A stretch of 62,606 nt of DNA from Bdellovibrionales bacterium (lineage in GTDB: Bacteria > Bdellovibrionota > UBA1018 > CAIMNF01). The stretch spans positions 1 to 62,606 of the forward strand of contig CANHQK010000009.1 in the NCBI GenBank assembly GCA_947462765.1, read 5' to 3'. The notes under the pieces were generated by a model that worked only from the letters and a program-made list of their open reading frames with translations, searched no databases and was not told the origin of the DNA. The translations under genes were made by a program, and so were the position numbers. Below are positions 9,813 to 19,035 of this stretch, one piece after another. Position 1 is the stretch's first letter, and every line of letters begins with the position of its first letter.

Positions 9813-9992
9813 GTATTTGCCTAATAGAGATGCAAGTACGATGCCATGCGTGAGGTCGCAGAATGATTTCGCCAACTCACTGGTTGTACTGGAGGAATTT
9901 TCAAACTATCCTGAAGACGTTTCTGAACTCAATCGGTTTGCCTCATGCGTCTGACACTTTGTCATGACAGCTTGTCGAAAGGAATGTGAGCC

Positions 9993-11738
9993 ATGTCGAA
10001 CTCCAGCGCTTCTCAGAATAGCTTTTTGAAATCCCTGTTTTTCGGTCAGATCCGCGAGGAATACATTTTCCCTTATCCGAAGCCCGGTGCTGAAACCGCC
10101 GAAACGGTCGGGATGATCGTCGACTCGATCGATAAATTCGGTAAAGACATTGTCAAGGCAGCGGAATGGGATGAGATGGCGGCCATGCCGATCGAGGTGG
10201 TCCGTCAGATGGCTGAAATGGGTCTCACCGGTTTGGCCGTGAAAGAGGAATTCGGCGGGCTCGGTCTTCCACAAAGCGGGTATGCCCGGGTGATGCAGCA
10301 GATTGCCTCGCTCGACGGATCGTTGGCTGTGACCCTGGGTGCGCATCAGAGTATCGGCTACAAGTGTCTGCTGCTTTTCGGCAGCGACGAACAGAAGAAG
10401 AAATACCTCCCGAAGCTCGCAACCGGTGAAATGATCGCTGCGTTCTGTCTCACCGAGCCTTCAAGCGGATCCGACGCGGCATCGATTCAGACCCGTGCCG
10501 AGCTCTCGGCTGATGGCAAGTACTACACCATCACCGGGAACAAGCTCTGGATCACGAACGGTGAGATCGCCCAGTTCCTAACCGTGTTTGCGAAGACCGA
10601 AGTGGTCGAGAACGGCGAGAAGAAGGACAAAGTGACTTGTTTCATTGTTGAGGCACCGGCTGAAGGGGTGACCGCGGGAGCCAGGGAGCATAAGCTCGGG
10701 ATCCGTGCCTCTTGGACGAATGCGATCCATCTCGACAAAGTGAAAGTCCCGGTTGAAAACATTGTCGGGGGCGTGGGGTACGGCTTCAAGGTAGCAATGG
10801 GAATTCTGAACCACGGACGTCTGGGGCTCGCCGCCGGATGCGTCGGGGTGGCCAAAAACGCGATCAAGGCCTCGATCGAGCATGCGACCGGACGCGAGCA
10901 GTTCAAGAAGAAGATCGGTGATTTCGGGATGATCAAAGAAAAGATCGCCCGGATGGTGATGAACAACTATGCGGCCGAGAGCATGGTTTATATGACCACG
11001 AGTCTGATCGACCGGGGTGATATGGATTACTCCATGGAATCGGCGGCAGCCAAAGTGTTCTGTACCGAGATGCTTTGGGAGACCGTTGATGAGAACATCC
11101 AGATCTGGGCCGGCAACGGGTTCATGAAGGAATATCCCTATGAGCGCTGGCTCCGCGACGCCCGGATCAACCGGATTTTCGAGGGAACCAACGAAATTCT
11201 CAGAGCCTTTGTCGCGCTTTCAGGTATGCAGGGGCCCGGCCAGGAGCTTGCCGGTCTCGCCAAGGCGATCCAGCATCCGCTCAAGGGCCTCGGCGTGGTG
11301 ACCGACTACGCCACCCGGAAGGTGAAGCAGAATGTGTTCGGAGAGGCCATCACGAAAGCCCATCCGAGATTGAAGAAGCTTGCTGGATTCCTCGAGGAGT
11401 ACACAATTGAGCTGTCCCAGCATACTGAAACCCTGCTGAAGCGTCATGGCAAGGAGATTCACTTGAAGCAATTCGCTCAGAAGCGGATTGCCGACGTGGT
11501 GATCGATTTGTATGCCATGTATTGTGTTCTCTCGCGCGTGACGGCAGCCATCGAAACCAATGGGGAAGAGAAGTCTGAAATGGAGATCGCCATCGCAGAA
11601 GCCTTTTTCTCAAAGGCGAACCGCCGCATTCGCGGGAACTTCAAGGCCATGAGTCGCAATGAAGACGAGCTCATGAAATACATTGCCGAGAAGTCCTATG
11701 AACTCGGTCACTATCCTTTTGATGTGTTCAAATCCTGA
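9993..11738 (+). CDS. Acyl-CoA dehydrogenase, VLCAD/ACAD9-like, with C-terminal extension
   Basis: This 581-residue flavoprotein oxidises acyl-CoA to trans-2-enoyl-CoA in fatty acid beta-oxidation. The ACAD N-terminal and middle domains are clear (CLTEPSSGSDAASI, the FAD-contacting segment), as is the signature around the catalytic glutamate (RIFEGTNEILR). About 160 residues follow the catalytic region, as in very-long-chain/ACAD9-type enzymes that form membrane-associated dimers, rather than the roughly 380-residue short/medium-chain type. An AAAGGA site sits 9 bases before the ATG. It stands alone, divergent from gspC and convergent with carD. Chain-length preference is inferred from architecture only. 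Confidence 0.9.
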   Translation: MSNSSASQNSFLKSLFFGQIREEYIFPYPKPGAETAETVGMIVDSIDKFGKDIVKAAEWDEMAAMPIEVVRQMAEMGLTGLAVKEEFGGLGLPQSGYARVMQQIASLDGSLAVTLGAHQSIGYKCLLLFGSDEQKKKYLPKLATGEMIAAFCLTEPSSGSDAASIQTRAELSADGKYYTITGNKLWITNGEIAQFLTVFAKTEVVENGEKKDKVTCFIVEAPAEGVTAGAREHKLGIRASWTNAIHLDKVKVPVENIVGGVGYGFKVAMGILNHGRLGLAAGCVGVAKNAIKASIEHATGREQFKKKIGDFGMIKEKIARMVMNNYAAESMVYMTTSLIDRGDMDYSMESAAAKVFCTEMLWETVDENIQIWAGNGFMKEYPYERWLRDARINRIFEGTNEILRAFVALSGMQGPGQELAGLAKAIQHPLKGLGVVTDYATRKVKQNVFGEAITKAHPRLKKLAGFLEEYTIELSQHTETLLKRHGKEIHLKQFAQKRIADVVIDLYAMYCVLSRVTAAIETNGEEKSEMEIAIAEAFFSKANRRIRGNFKAMSRNEDELMKYIAEKSYELGHYPFDVFKS

Positions 11739-11742
11739 GTGA

Positions 11743-12225
11743 TCAGGACATGAAGATCGTCTGGATCTCTTGCTCGATGACGGACTCCTGGGTCCTTTTG
11801 GCGAGCGAGAGTTCCTTCACGATGAGGGCCTTGGCTTCGTCGAGCATCTTGCGCTCGCCGAAGGAAAGGTCTTTGCTGTGGCGGAGCAGGAACAGGTCAC
11901 GCAGCACCTGGGAGATCTCGTAGATCGACCCGGTTTTGATCTTTTCCATGTAATCCCGGTAGCGGCGATTCCAGGTGGTTTGATCGATCTTGACGTCGCG
12001 CATCTTCAAAATGGAATAGACTTTGGGTACTTCAGTGTCGGAAATGATGCTCCGGAGGCCCACCGCCTCGGCGTTGTCCGTCGGCACCATGAGCGTCAGG
12101 TTCCGCTCGAGGATCTGGAGGACGTAGAAGGTCTTTTTCTTGCCGCCGATTTCCCGTTCGTCGATACGTTTCACTACGGCGATGCCATGGGCGGGATATA
12201 CGGCGCTTTCTCCGACTTTGAACAT
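11743..12225 (-). CDS. CarD/CdnL-family RNA polymerase-binding transcription factor
   Basis: This 160-residue protein begins MFKVGESAVYPAHGIAVV, the signature of the CarD_CdnL_TRCF RNA-polymerase interaction domain, which binds the beta subunit. The C-terminal half is the helical DNA-binding domain (TWNRRYRDYMEKIKTGSIYE) that stabilises open complexes. Length matches CdnL rather than the longer HMGA-fused CarD of myxobacteria. A GGAGGTAG ribosome site and a sigma70-like promoter (12254-12282) lie upstream. The 3' end is 4 bases from the acyl-CoA dehydrogenase stop codon, convergent. Confidence 0.93.
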   Translation of the reverse strand: MFKVGESAVYPAHGIAVVKRIDEREIGGKKKTFYVLQILERNLTLMVPTDNAEAVGLRSIISDTEVPKVYSILKMRDVKIDQTTWNRRYRDYMEKIKTGSIYEISQVLRDLFLLRHSKDLSFGERKMLDEAKALIVKELSLAKRTQESVIEQEIQTIFMS

Positions 12226-12253
12226 TCAGTCTACCTCCAAAAGTTGATGGCGG

Positions 12254-12282
12254 ATCTTACCACAGTTTTTACACTGGGACAA
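12254..12282 (-). promoter_or_regulatory. Predicted sigma70-type promoter of the carD gene
   Basis: On the minus strand a -35 TTGTCC (12277-12282) is separated by 17 bases from a -10 TAAGAT (12254-12259) that carries an upstream TGG, the extended -10 form. The -10 ends 28 bases before the ATG, leaving a normal leader with a GGAGGTAG ribosome site. This contrasts with the leaderless layout of many other genes here. Confidence 0.55.
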
Positions 12283-12386
12283 TAGAAATTAATTGCACAA
12301 GGATTGTAGACTCATTCCGGTTCAATTCCTTGAAATCACGGAGTATTTCGATCAACTCTTTTCAGTGAATCGCGGGAGTCTCTGTG

Positions 12387-12416
12387 TTGACATAACGCAG
12401 TGCGCATCCGGAAGAT
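12387..12416 (+). promoter_or_regulatory. Possible promoter of gltX-cysS
   Basis: A perfect -35 TTGACA (12387-12392) is followed after 18 bases by GAAGAT (12411-12416), a weak -10, which ends 8 bases before the gltX ATG. If used, the transcript would begin at or very near the start codon. A GGAAGATG sequence could instead act as a ribosome site for a transcript starting further upstream. Confidence 0.35.
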
Positions 12417-12424
12417 GATGTCTT

Positions 12425-13969
12425 ATGAATCCAAACCCCTCTGTTCGCGTCCGTTACGCGCCTTCTCCGACCGGCTATCTTCACGTCGGAGGAGTCCGGA
12501 CTCTTTTGTTCAATTACTTGTATGCCCGGAAGCATGGGGGGACCTTGGTTCTCAGGATCGAAGATACCGATCAGGCCCGCTCCACTCCAGAGCATGAGCG
12601 GATGTTGCTTGGAGACGTGGTCGAGCTGGGGATTGAGGCGGACGAGAGTCCTGGTAAGGGTGGACCCCATTCCCCCTATCGCCAGAGTGAACGGCTCCCC
12701 ATTTACGGTCGCTATGTCCAGCAGTTGCTGGATACCGATCAGGCGTATCATTGCTTTTGTCCCGCAGAGATGATTGCCGAGAAGCGAGAGGCCGCACTGA
12801 AGCTCGGTCGGACTCCGATCTATGATGGAACCTGCGCCCGGCTGCCAAAGGACGAGGTTTCCAGGAGGTTATCGGCAGGTGAAAAAGCGGGTATCCGTTT
12901 TCGCGCCCCGAACCGCAGTTATTTGCTCGACGATGCTGTTCGCGGTCAGGTCGAGTTCAAGGCCGGTACAGTCGGGGATTTTCTCATCACCCGTTCACCG
13001 CAACCTCATGAAAAAGAGATCGGAACCGGGATCGGAATGCCCGTTTACAACTTTTGCTGTGTGATCGATGACGCGCTGATGGGGATGACCCATGTGATCC
13101 GCGGTGAAGATCATTTGTCGAACACCGCACGGCAGTTGATGTTGTATGAGGCATTCGGGTTCAAATTGCCGGTTTTTGCACACACTGCCATGGTACTCGG
13201 ATCCGATCGGCAGAAACTCTCGAAGCGTAACGGGGATTCTGCCGCGCGCGATTACCTCAAACAGGGCTACTTGAAAGAGGCGCTCCTGAATTTTCTCACG
13301 TTTCTCGGCTGGAATCCAAAACTCGAGCAAAAGGAGTCATTGAAGCCCCGGTCCGGGCATGCGGAGATCCTTTTCATGGATGAGCTCATCGCTGCCTTCG
13401 ACCTTTCCGGTTTGCAGAAGGCCCCTGCGGTTTTTGATCTGGACAAGCTCAAGTGGATGAATGCCCAGTACATGAAGCTCCTGCCGGCTGATACGCTTGC
13501 AGCTCGCGCAAGGCCTTTTTTCGATCAGTGCGACATTCCGGAGGTCCGGGAAGGGGTGAGCTCCGTGTCCGAGGACTGGTTCGTAAAAATGGTGGATTTG
13601 CTCCGGGTGGATCACGGGTTGCTCTCTGACTTGCCTGCGGCATCGAAAGTTTTTTTCAATGATGATCCCGAGTTGAGTGCGGAAGCGAAGCAAGCGGTGG
13701 TGGACGGGAATTCCGTTCCTGTTGTGACTGCGCTCAAGCATGCAATCGAGAGCGCCTCGGAGCCTGTCACGCAGGAAGCATTCGAGGCGATCCAAAAGCA
13801 GATCGGTTCCCAGCTCCAGGTGAAAGGTAAAGCGCTATTCATTCCGATCCGTGTGGCCCTGACCGGGCAAGTGCACGGTCCGGAGATGAAGAAAGCGGTA
13901 CCTCTGCTCGGTAAATCCCGTGCCCTGCAACGGATCCGCGCGGTGGAGAAACAACTGAATGCTCACTAG
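12425..13969 (+). CDS. gltX: Glutamyl-tRNA synthetase
   Basis: This 514-residue class I synthetase charges tRNA-Glu (or also tRNA-Gln if the organism uses the transamidation route; not decidable here). The HIGH-type motif is in YAPSPTGYLHVGG at the N-terminus and the KMSKS-type motif is KLSKR. The discriminating IEDTD segment is present. Length is slightly above the usual 470-490. It overlaps cysS by 11 bases, so the two synthetases form an operon. Confidence 0.96.
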   Translation: MNPNPSVRVRYAPSPTGYLHVGGVRTLLFNYLYARKHGGTLVLRIEDTDQARSTPEHERMLLGDVVELGIEADESPGKGGPHSPYRQSERLPIYGRYVQQLLDTDQAYHCFCPAEMIAEKREAALKLGRTPIYDGTCARLPKDEVSRRLSAGEKAGIRFRAPNRSYLLDDAVRGQVEFKAGTVGDFLITRSPQPHEKEIGTGIGMPVYNFCCVIDDALMGMTHVIRGEDHLSNTARQLMLYEAFGFKLPVFAHTAMVLGSDRQKLSKRNGDSAARDYLKQGYLKEALLNFLTFLGWNPKLEQKESLKPRSGHAEILFMDELIAAFDLSGLQKAPAVFDLDKLKWMNAQYMKLLPADTLAARARPFFDQCDIPEVREGVSSVSEDWFVKMVDLLRVDHGLLSDLPAASKVFFNDDPELSAEAKQAVVDGNSVPVVTALKHAIESASEPVTQEAFEAIQKQIGSQLQVKGKALFIPIRVALTGQVHGPEMKKAVPLLGKSRALQRIRAVEKQLNAH

Positions 13970-15467
13970 ACCCGTCTATTTGACCCATTCCGGTACCCGG
14001 AAGAAGGAGCGATTCACCCCGATGGTTCCGGGTGAGGTGAAGATGTACTCCTGCGGTCCCACAGTTTATGGTCCGATCCACATTGGAAACCTGAGGGCTG
14101 CCCTGACAGCCGATCTATTCTACCGGTTCTTCAAACATTTCGGTTACCGGGTCACCTACGTCCGCAATTACACCGACATCGACGATAAGATCATCCATCA
14201 GGCCCAAAAAGAGAATACGACTTGCGAATCGATTACCGAGAAATACATCGCTTACGCCGAGAAGGATTATGCTTTGGCGCTCATGGAGGAACCGACCCAT
14301 AAAACCCGGGTTACGGAGCATCTTCCCGAGATCATCGAGATGATCGGAAACATCATCGGGAACGGAAAGGCTTACACCACGCCTTCTGGCGATGTGTATT
14401 TTTCAATCGATGATTTTCCCGGATACGGCAAGCTTTCCGGCAAATCGGTCGAGGACCTCATGGCGGGCGCCCGGGTCGAGATCAATCCTGAGAAAAAGAA
14501 CCCCATGGATTTTGCTCTCTGGAAATCCGCCAAGCCGGGTGAACCCGCGTGGGATTCACCGTGGGGGCGCGGACGCCCGGGGTGGCACATCGAGTGTTCG
14601 GCCATGGCCTGCAAGTGGCTCGGGCCGAAGATGGACTTGCATCATGGGGGTGAGGACCTGATTTTCCCGCACCATGAGAACGAGATTGCACAGAGTGAGG
14701 CGGCAACGGGTTGCGCTCCCTATGTCGGATACTGGGTTCATAATGCCTTTTTGACTTTTTCATCCGAGAAAATGTCAAAGAGTCTTGGGAACGTGGTCCA
14801 TGCGCGCGATTTCCTCGCCGAGTACGGGGGTGAGTTGGCGCGGATGATTTTTCTCGGTGTCCATTACCGTTCTGTTTTCGATTTTAATGCCGAGGTGGTG
14901 GATCAGGCCGTGACAAATCTCGAACGGGTCTACGAGGCCAAGAAAATCGCGGAAGAAATCCGTGACCGCAAGCTCGCGGTTCCGGATCCGATGGCCGAAC
15001 AAGCGTGGGGTGGCTTCATCATCGATTGCGATCGTGTAAAAGAGGCGATTCTCGAGCATTATGCAAATGATCTGAACACTGCGGGTGCATTGTCGGAGTT
15101 GTTCACTCTCGTGCGTGAGTTCAACAGGGCTTTGAAACAACCGAATGCGGGGAATACCCCGGCCGGAATCCTGGCGGCCAACGAATTCATCAAGGTGCTC
15201 GAGGGGCAGATCGGTGCGGTGATCGGAGTCGGGCGCATGAGATCCGAGGCGATGCTCGCCCATCTGGACCGGATCAAGGTTTCGCGTTCCAAGCGCGAGG
15301 GGCGCGTCGTGATCGAGGATTCCGAGATCGAGGCCTTGATCCTTGAACGCAAGCTTGCGCGCGACAATCGTGATTTCAGAAAATCCGACGAGATCCGCGA
15401 TCGGTTGCTTGCCGGAGGCGTGCTGATCAAGGACTCCCCCCAAGGGACGACCTGGGTCAGAAAGTGA
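13959..15467 (+). CDS. cysS: Cysteinyl-tRNA synthetase
   Basis: This 502-residue class I synthetase has CGPTVYGPIHIGNLRAA (zinc-binding Cys next to the HIGN motif), the YVRNYTDIDDKII signature, the zinc ligands in GWHIECS and the HHENE segment, and KMSKS (EKMSKSLGN). It charges tRNA-Cys. The ATG lies within the last codons of gltX. About 30 residues longer than the E. coli enzyme, mostly at the C-terminus (DRLLAGGVLIKD... typical end). A short GC stem followed by six T residues lies just after the stop codon. Confidence 0.96.
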   Translation: MLTRPVYLTHSGTRKKERFTPMVPGEVKMYSCGPTVYGPIHIGNLRAALTADLFYRFFKHFGYRVTYVRNYTDIDDKIIHQAQKENTTCESITEKYIAYAEKDYALALMEEPTHKTRVTEHLPEIIEMIGNIIGNGKAYTTPSGDVYFSIDDFPGYGKLSGKSVEDLMAGARVEINPEKKNPMDFALWKSAKPGEPAWDSPWGRGRPGWHIECSAMACKWLGPKMDLHHGGEDLIFPHHENEIAQSEAATGCAPYVGYWVHNAFLTFSSEKMSKSLGNVVHARDFLAEYGGELARMIFLGVHYRSVFDFNAEVVDQAVTNLERVYEAKKIAEEIRDRKLAVPDPMAEQAWGGFIIDCDRVKEAILEHYANDLNTAGALSELFTLVREFNRALKQPNAGNTPAGILAANEFIKVLEGQIGAVIGVGRMRSEAMLAHLDRIKVSRSKREGRVVIEDSEIEALILERKLARDNRDFRKSDEIRDRLLAGGVLIKDSPQGTTWVRK

Positions 15468-15486
15468 CCCGACAGGGGTGTTTTTT
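15467..15486 (+). terminator. Weak intrinsic terminator after cysS
   Basis: A four-base stem ACCC/GGGT with a five-base loop is followed one base later by six T residues. The stem is short, so termination may be partial. Confidence 0.35.
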
Positions 15487-15514
15487 CCCTTGGATTTTTA
15501 ATTGAATTGTTTGT

Positions 15515-15544
15515 TTGACTCTGTCCTTCGAGCGGGGGTATTCC
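15515..15544 (+). promoter_or_regulatory. Possible promoter of the propeller-like/transglutaminase gene pair
   Basis: TTGACT (15515-15520) is followed after 18 bases by TATTCC (15539-15544). The downstream gene has a near-perfect ribosome site, giving a conventional leader of about 20 bases. Confidence 0.35.
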
Positions 15545-15569
15545 CACTCGCCCGGAGGTGATTTCCTTC

Positions 15570-16499
15570 ATGATCAGGGTCGCGTTTTTCATTCCATGGT
15601 TAGCAGTTTTCCTGGCATTGGGGCTCGGTACGATCCGGAGATCGGAGGGTGTGGAGATTTTCCGTGTGGCTCCGCGAGTGGGGGAGCCCGGGGTGTTCTG
15701 GTCGGTGACCGGCTCCGTTTGGTACTCGAAGCGGAACCCTTTTCCAGAGGTCCGGAGCCCGGGGGGGAATTTTTTCATCACCGTTCAGGGCGATTGGGTC
15801 ACCGCTTCGAATGCAGGAACCTTACATCTCCAGCCGCTGCGCACCCCAATTCCTGCCGCAGTTGGGGGGAATTTTCTGATCGATTCGGTGACCGGAAGAA
15901 TCCTCGGAGTGGACGAGTGGGGGTATCCGGTCGACACCCTGGCGGACGCCCGAAATTTGCGTGCACTTGGTTGGAATTGGTTGATCACACAGGAGGGGGT
16001 TTTGATCACCTTGCGTAAGTCAGGTATCGCTCCCGGGAACGGAGTCGGAATGCTGACTCGTAAGACCGGTTGGAACTTCAGCGACGTGGTGAGTGTCGGT
16101 GGGGCTTTTTTCATCTGTTCGGATGGGCGTGTGGTCACAATCAGCGAGGTCACAGGGTATTTCAAAGAGTGGAGTCCGATCATCTCCGGTATCCGTTTCG
16201 TAGGAGGTCGCTTTTTGATCGACGGGGAGTCGCACCTTTGGACGGTGGACGAGGACGGAGCGCTCATCAGGACGGATCGGGTGGTCTCTGGTCATCCCAG
16301 GATTCACGGGAATGCATGGATGGGTTTCCCGGACGGGATTGTGTGGAACATTGACCGCCAAGGACGTGTGGTGGACGAAGTGATGCTGGTAAAGGGTGCA
16401 GGTCAGATTCCGGTACGCTCTAATCATTTTTTCGAGAAATTCGATACTGGATCCGTATTCAGGGCAACTCTCAAGGAGATGGATGATGTGGTCAATTGA
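15570..16499 (+). CDS. Secreted protein with seven ~35-residue repeats, possibly a beta-propeller
   Basis: I do not recognise a named family. The ATG at 15570 is preferred because GGAGGTGA ends 8 bases upstream; an earlier GTG at 15558 falls inside that site. The 309-residue product starts with a signal peptide (VAFFIPWLAVFLALGLG). It then repeats a motif G-G-x-F/W-h-I followed by a short turn and a strand such as LWTVDEDG at residues about 65, 99, 134, 177, 212, 247 and 284, i.e. every 34-43 residues. Seven such units fit one small beta-propeller. It overlaps the transglutaminase-like gene by 14 bases, so the two are probably made together. Confidence 0.7.
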   Translation: MIRVAFFIPWLAVFLALGLGTIRRSEGVEIFRVAPRVGEPGVFWSVTGSVWYSKRNPFPEVRSPGGNFFITVQGDWVTASNAGTLHLQPLRTPIPAAVGGNFLIDSVTGRILGVDEWGYPVDTLADARNLRALGWNWLITQEGVLITLRKSGIAPGNGVGMLTRKTGWNFSDVVSVGGAFFICSDGRVVTISEVTGYFKEWSPIISGIRFVGGRFLIDGESHLWTVDEDGALIRTDRVVSGHPRIHGNAWMGFPDGIVWNIDRQGRVVDEVMLVKGAGQIPVRSNHFFEKFDTGSVFRATLKEMDDVVN

Positions 16500-18087
16500 T
16501 TTTTGGCGGTTTGTGGGCGGATGTTCGGTTTTGTTTTTTGTTTCAATTGTTGTCGAAGCAGCAGGTGTGAAAGAGGTGTCCTCGGCAACGGCAAGGCTGA
16601 TCGGACATTCCCCCGAAATCCTCGATCTTGCCGGATTGGAGAAACACTCAAGGGGGGGCACGAGTGCCGAGCCCTGGAGCGGGAGCTTTTGGCCTGACAT
16701 TCTCGGTGGGATTGCCAATCATTACCGTGACCGGACGAAGACCTGGTCTCAGGTCCGTTTCGGTCTGCGATATGATGTCGCCAGGCAGGGACTCATCCGG
16801 GACCACGAGGAAGTGTTGCGGAATTGGGAGCGTTTCACACGGGAGGAGTTGAATCAGAAACTCTCTCCCTCTGAAAAATACGATCTCCTGTTGGGAAATC
16901 GCGATTTTCGGTTCACCCGGGCGATTCTAGAGGAACTGGAATTCCGCGCACGCCATTTGCGGAAAAGCAAGCTGAGGGACGGGGGCGAGGCCGAGGATGA
17001 GGATCCTCTGCTCACGCCGAGGTATTCGGATGAGGATGCTTCTTATGCCGTGGTCGATCGTGCGGTCGAGTACCGCTACTGGAAAGTGCGGCGGGACAGT
17101 CTTTCTTATTGGTTCGGCATTTGTGACGGATGGGCGCCTGCATCGATCTATCTGCCCAGACCGATACGACCTGTGACAGTTCGCTCGATGACTGGCAGGG
17201 AGATCACCTTCTTTCCTGATGACCTAAAGGCCCTCGGATCCTATCTGTTCTCACGAACCAATACCGATTCGTTCTCGACCATGAACTATCGCTTCACCGG
17301 ACGGCCCTGTCCGGACCGGGGATCCCCTCGGAGGGATCGTGAGGGAAGGGTGCGGGATTTCCGTTGTCAGGATGTCGATGCCGGTTTGTTCCACTTGGTC
17401 TTGGTGAACCGGATCGGCCTCGACCGCATGGGCTTCATGATGGATGTCGATAACAATCACAAAATCAACAATCATCCGGTCGGTTCATACCGGTCTGTCT
17501 GGCTCAATCCCAATTCTGGTCAGGAAGGTTCGCTCCATGAATCGGTGGTTGATCTCGATCGTAGACTGGATCCGCCTTGGATGCGACGTCATCCGGAAGC
17601 GCGTCGTTTGCTCGGTGTCCGCACTCTGGTTTCCTACCGTCATTATCATTGGCCCGAAGACCGGAGATCATACGAGACTGATTCGGTGGCTGATGACCGG
17701 GTCCGGGAAGTGGAGTATGAGTACGAGCTTGAAATCGACGCCTCAGGGAAAGTGGTGGGAGGAGAGTGGAGAAGCTCCGAACAGCCTGACTTTCTTTGGA
17801 TGGCGGATCAGAAATCCCTGCCCTATTCGGAACAGTCCGTCTATGCCTTGCCTAAAGACGTGAAAGGGGATTGGGCCTGGGACGGTCTGGGACCGGTTCC
17901 CGCTGATTGGCTGCGTGCAGCCAGTCTCGATGCTGCTTGGAGTCCGCCGGTGGTCGGTGTACAGGGGCGGGGGACGCGCAATCGTAAACCGGTCTACCCG
18001 GAATCTGCGAGGAACGCACTCCTGAGGCCGGCGCAGCCGCTCTCGCACCTGGTCTACTATTTATTCGACCAATCCAGCATGCGTTGA
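16486..18087 (+). CDS. Secreted transglutaminase-elicitor-like (GP42-type) protein
   Basis: The ATG at 16486 follows AAGGAG at a good distance; the frame is open upstream to 16396. The 533-residue product has a signal-like N-terminus ([13 protein letters not shown]). It resembles oomycete GP42/TGase-elicitor proteins as I remember them: a candidate nucleophile in [10 protein letters not shown] (Cys213), a DLKAL segment, a candidate histidine in [11 protein letters not shown] (His303), an Asp-rich strand (Asp320/322) and then INNHPV in the place of the VWNQPV that forms the Pep-13 epitope. The family cross-links glutamine to lysine. Assignment is from motif memory, not a search. Its last 31 bases overlap nadA, convergent. 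Confidence 0.7.
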   Translation: MWSIDFWRFVGGCSVLFFVSIVVEAAGVKEVSSATARLIGHSPEILDLAGLEKHSRGGTSAEPWSGSFWPDILGGIANHYRDRTKTWSQVRFGLRYDVARQGLIRDHEEVLRNWERFTREELNQKLSPSEKYDLLLGNRDFRFTRAILEELEFRARHLRKSKLRDGGEAEDEDPLLTPRYSDEDASYAVVDRAVEYRYWKVRRDSLSYWFGICDGWAPASIYLPRPIRPVTVRSMTGREITFFPDDLKALGSYLFSRTNTDSFSTMNYRFTGRPCPDRGSPRRDREGRVRDFRCQDVDAGLFHLVLVNRIGLDRMGFMMDVDNNHKINNHPVGSYRSVWLNPNSGQEGSLHESVVDLDRRLDPPWMRRHPEARRLLGVRTLVSYRHYHWPEDRRSYETDSVADDRVREVEYEYELEIDASGKVVGGEWRSSEQPDFLWMADQKSLPYSEQSVYALPKDVKGDWAWDGLGPVPADWLRAASLDAAWSPPVVGVQGRGTRNRKPVYPESARNALLRPAQPLSHLVYYLFDQSSMR

Positions 18088-18980
18088 AGTGCCGCCGATG
18101 CCGGCACCCGGATCGACTCGGGAACCTCGATTGCCGGAGCTTCCTCTTCCAGTGCCCGCGCCAGCTTTTCAAGGGTGTTGAGCTTCATGAATGGGCATTC
18201 ATTGCAGGCGCAATTCTGATTCGGGGGGGCCGGAATCAGGGTTTTCCCAGGAGCTTTTTTTCCCATCTGGTGAAGAATCCCGGCCTCGGTGGCTACGATG
18301 AAGGTGGTGTCATCGGACTCGATCACGGTCTTCAGCAGTTGGCTGGTGCTGCCGATGAAGTCCGCCAGTTTCAGAATGTTCTCCTCGCATTCGGGGTGGG
18401 CGATGACTTTGGCTCCGGGATGACGGATCCTGAGTTCCGTGATCTTCCGCTCGGAAAAAGTCTCGTGGACGATGCAGCTACCCGGCCAAAGGGTCATTTC
18501 CCGTCCAGTCTTCTCCATGACAAAACGCCCCAGATTGCGGTCCGGTGCGAAGAGAATCGGCCTGTTCTTGGGAACCTGTTCGACAATGCGGATCGCGTTG
18601 GATGAGGTGCAAATCACATCGCTCAGAGCCTTCACCTCGGCCGAGCAGTTGATGTAGCTCACGACAAAATGATCCGGATGTTTGTTTTTGAACTCCCGTA
18701 GCCGTGCCGGAGGACAAGAGTCCGAGAGCGAACATCCCGCACGCAGATCGGGAAGGATCACTTTACGGGTGGGGTTCAGGATCTTCGCGCCCTCCGCCAT
18801 GAAATGAACTCCGGCGAACAGAATCAGGTCGGCGGTGGACTTCTGTGCAGCGCGCGCAAGTTCGAGACTGTCCCCGATGAAGTCGGCCACATCCTGGATG
18901 TCAGGATCCTGGTAGTAGTGTGCGAGGATCACAGCATTCTTTTCCCGCTTGAGTCGCTCGATCTTGCCAAAAAGGTCCAT
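18057..18980 (-). CDS. nadA: Quinolinate synthase
   Basis: This 307-residue enzyme condenses iminoaspartate with dihydroxyacetone phosphate to quinolinate in de novo NAD synthesis. The start has [19 protein letters not shown]. The three conserved 4Fe-4S cysteines are in [15 protein letters not shown] and CNECPFM. The protein is the compact type lacking the long N-terminal extension. No ribosome site is needed if the leaderless promoter at 18987-19015 is used, though AGGAA also sits 6 bases upstream. No nadB or nadC is adjacent. Its 3' end overlaps the transglutaminase-like gene by 31 bases. Confidence 0.96.
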   Translation of the reverse strand: MDLFGKIERLKREKNAVILAHYYQDPDIQDVADFIGDSLELARAAQKSTADLILFAGVHFMAEGAKILNPTRKVILPDLRAGCSLSDSCPPARLREFKNKHPDHFVVSYINCSAEVKALSDVICTSSNAIRIVEQVPKNRPILFAPDRNLGRFVMEKTGREMTLWPGSCIVHETFSERKITELRIRHPGAKVIAHPECEENILKLADFIGSTSQLLKTVIESDDTTFIVATEAGILHQMGKKAPGKTLIPAPPNQNCACNECPFMKLNTLEKLARALEEEAPAIEVPESIRVPASAALQRMLDWSNK

Positions 18981-18986
18981 ACCGAG

Positions 18987-19015
18987 TTCCTATTTCACGG
19001 TTGCCAGGACGTCAA
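18987..19015 (-). promoter_or_regulatory. Predicted leaderless promoter of nadA
   Basis: On the minus strand TTGACG (19010-19015) is 17 bases from TAGGAA (18987-18992), which is 6 bases from the ATG. It overlaps the promoter of the divergent gene at 19036. Confidence 0.5.
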
Positions 19016-19029
19016 GCGGTCGATAGGCT
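19001..19029 (+). promoter_or_regulatory. Predicted leaderless promoter of the thiamine-type importer operon
   Basis: TTGCCA (19001-19006) is 17 bases from TAGGCT (19024-19029), which is 6 bases from the ATG at 19036. The two -35 boxes of the divergent promoters interlock within 15 bases, so polymerase should not occupy both at once. Confidence 0.5.
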
Positions 19030-19035
19030 GAAGGC

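Noticed and set aside
16396-16485. Upstream extension of the transglutaminase-like frame
   Set aside because: It lies within the previous gene, and the AAGGAG before 16486 and the signal peptide favour the later start.
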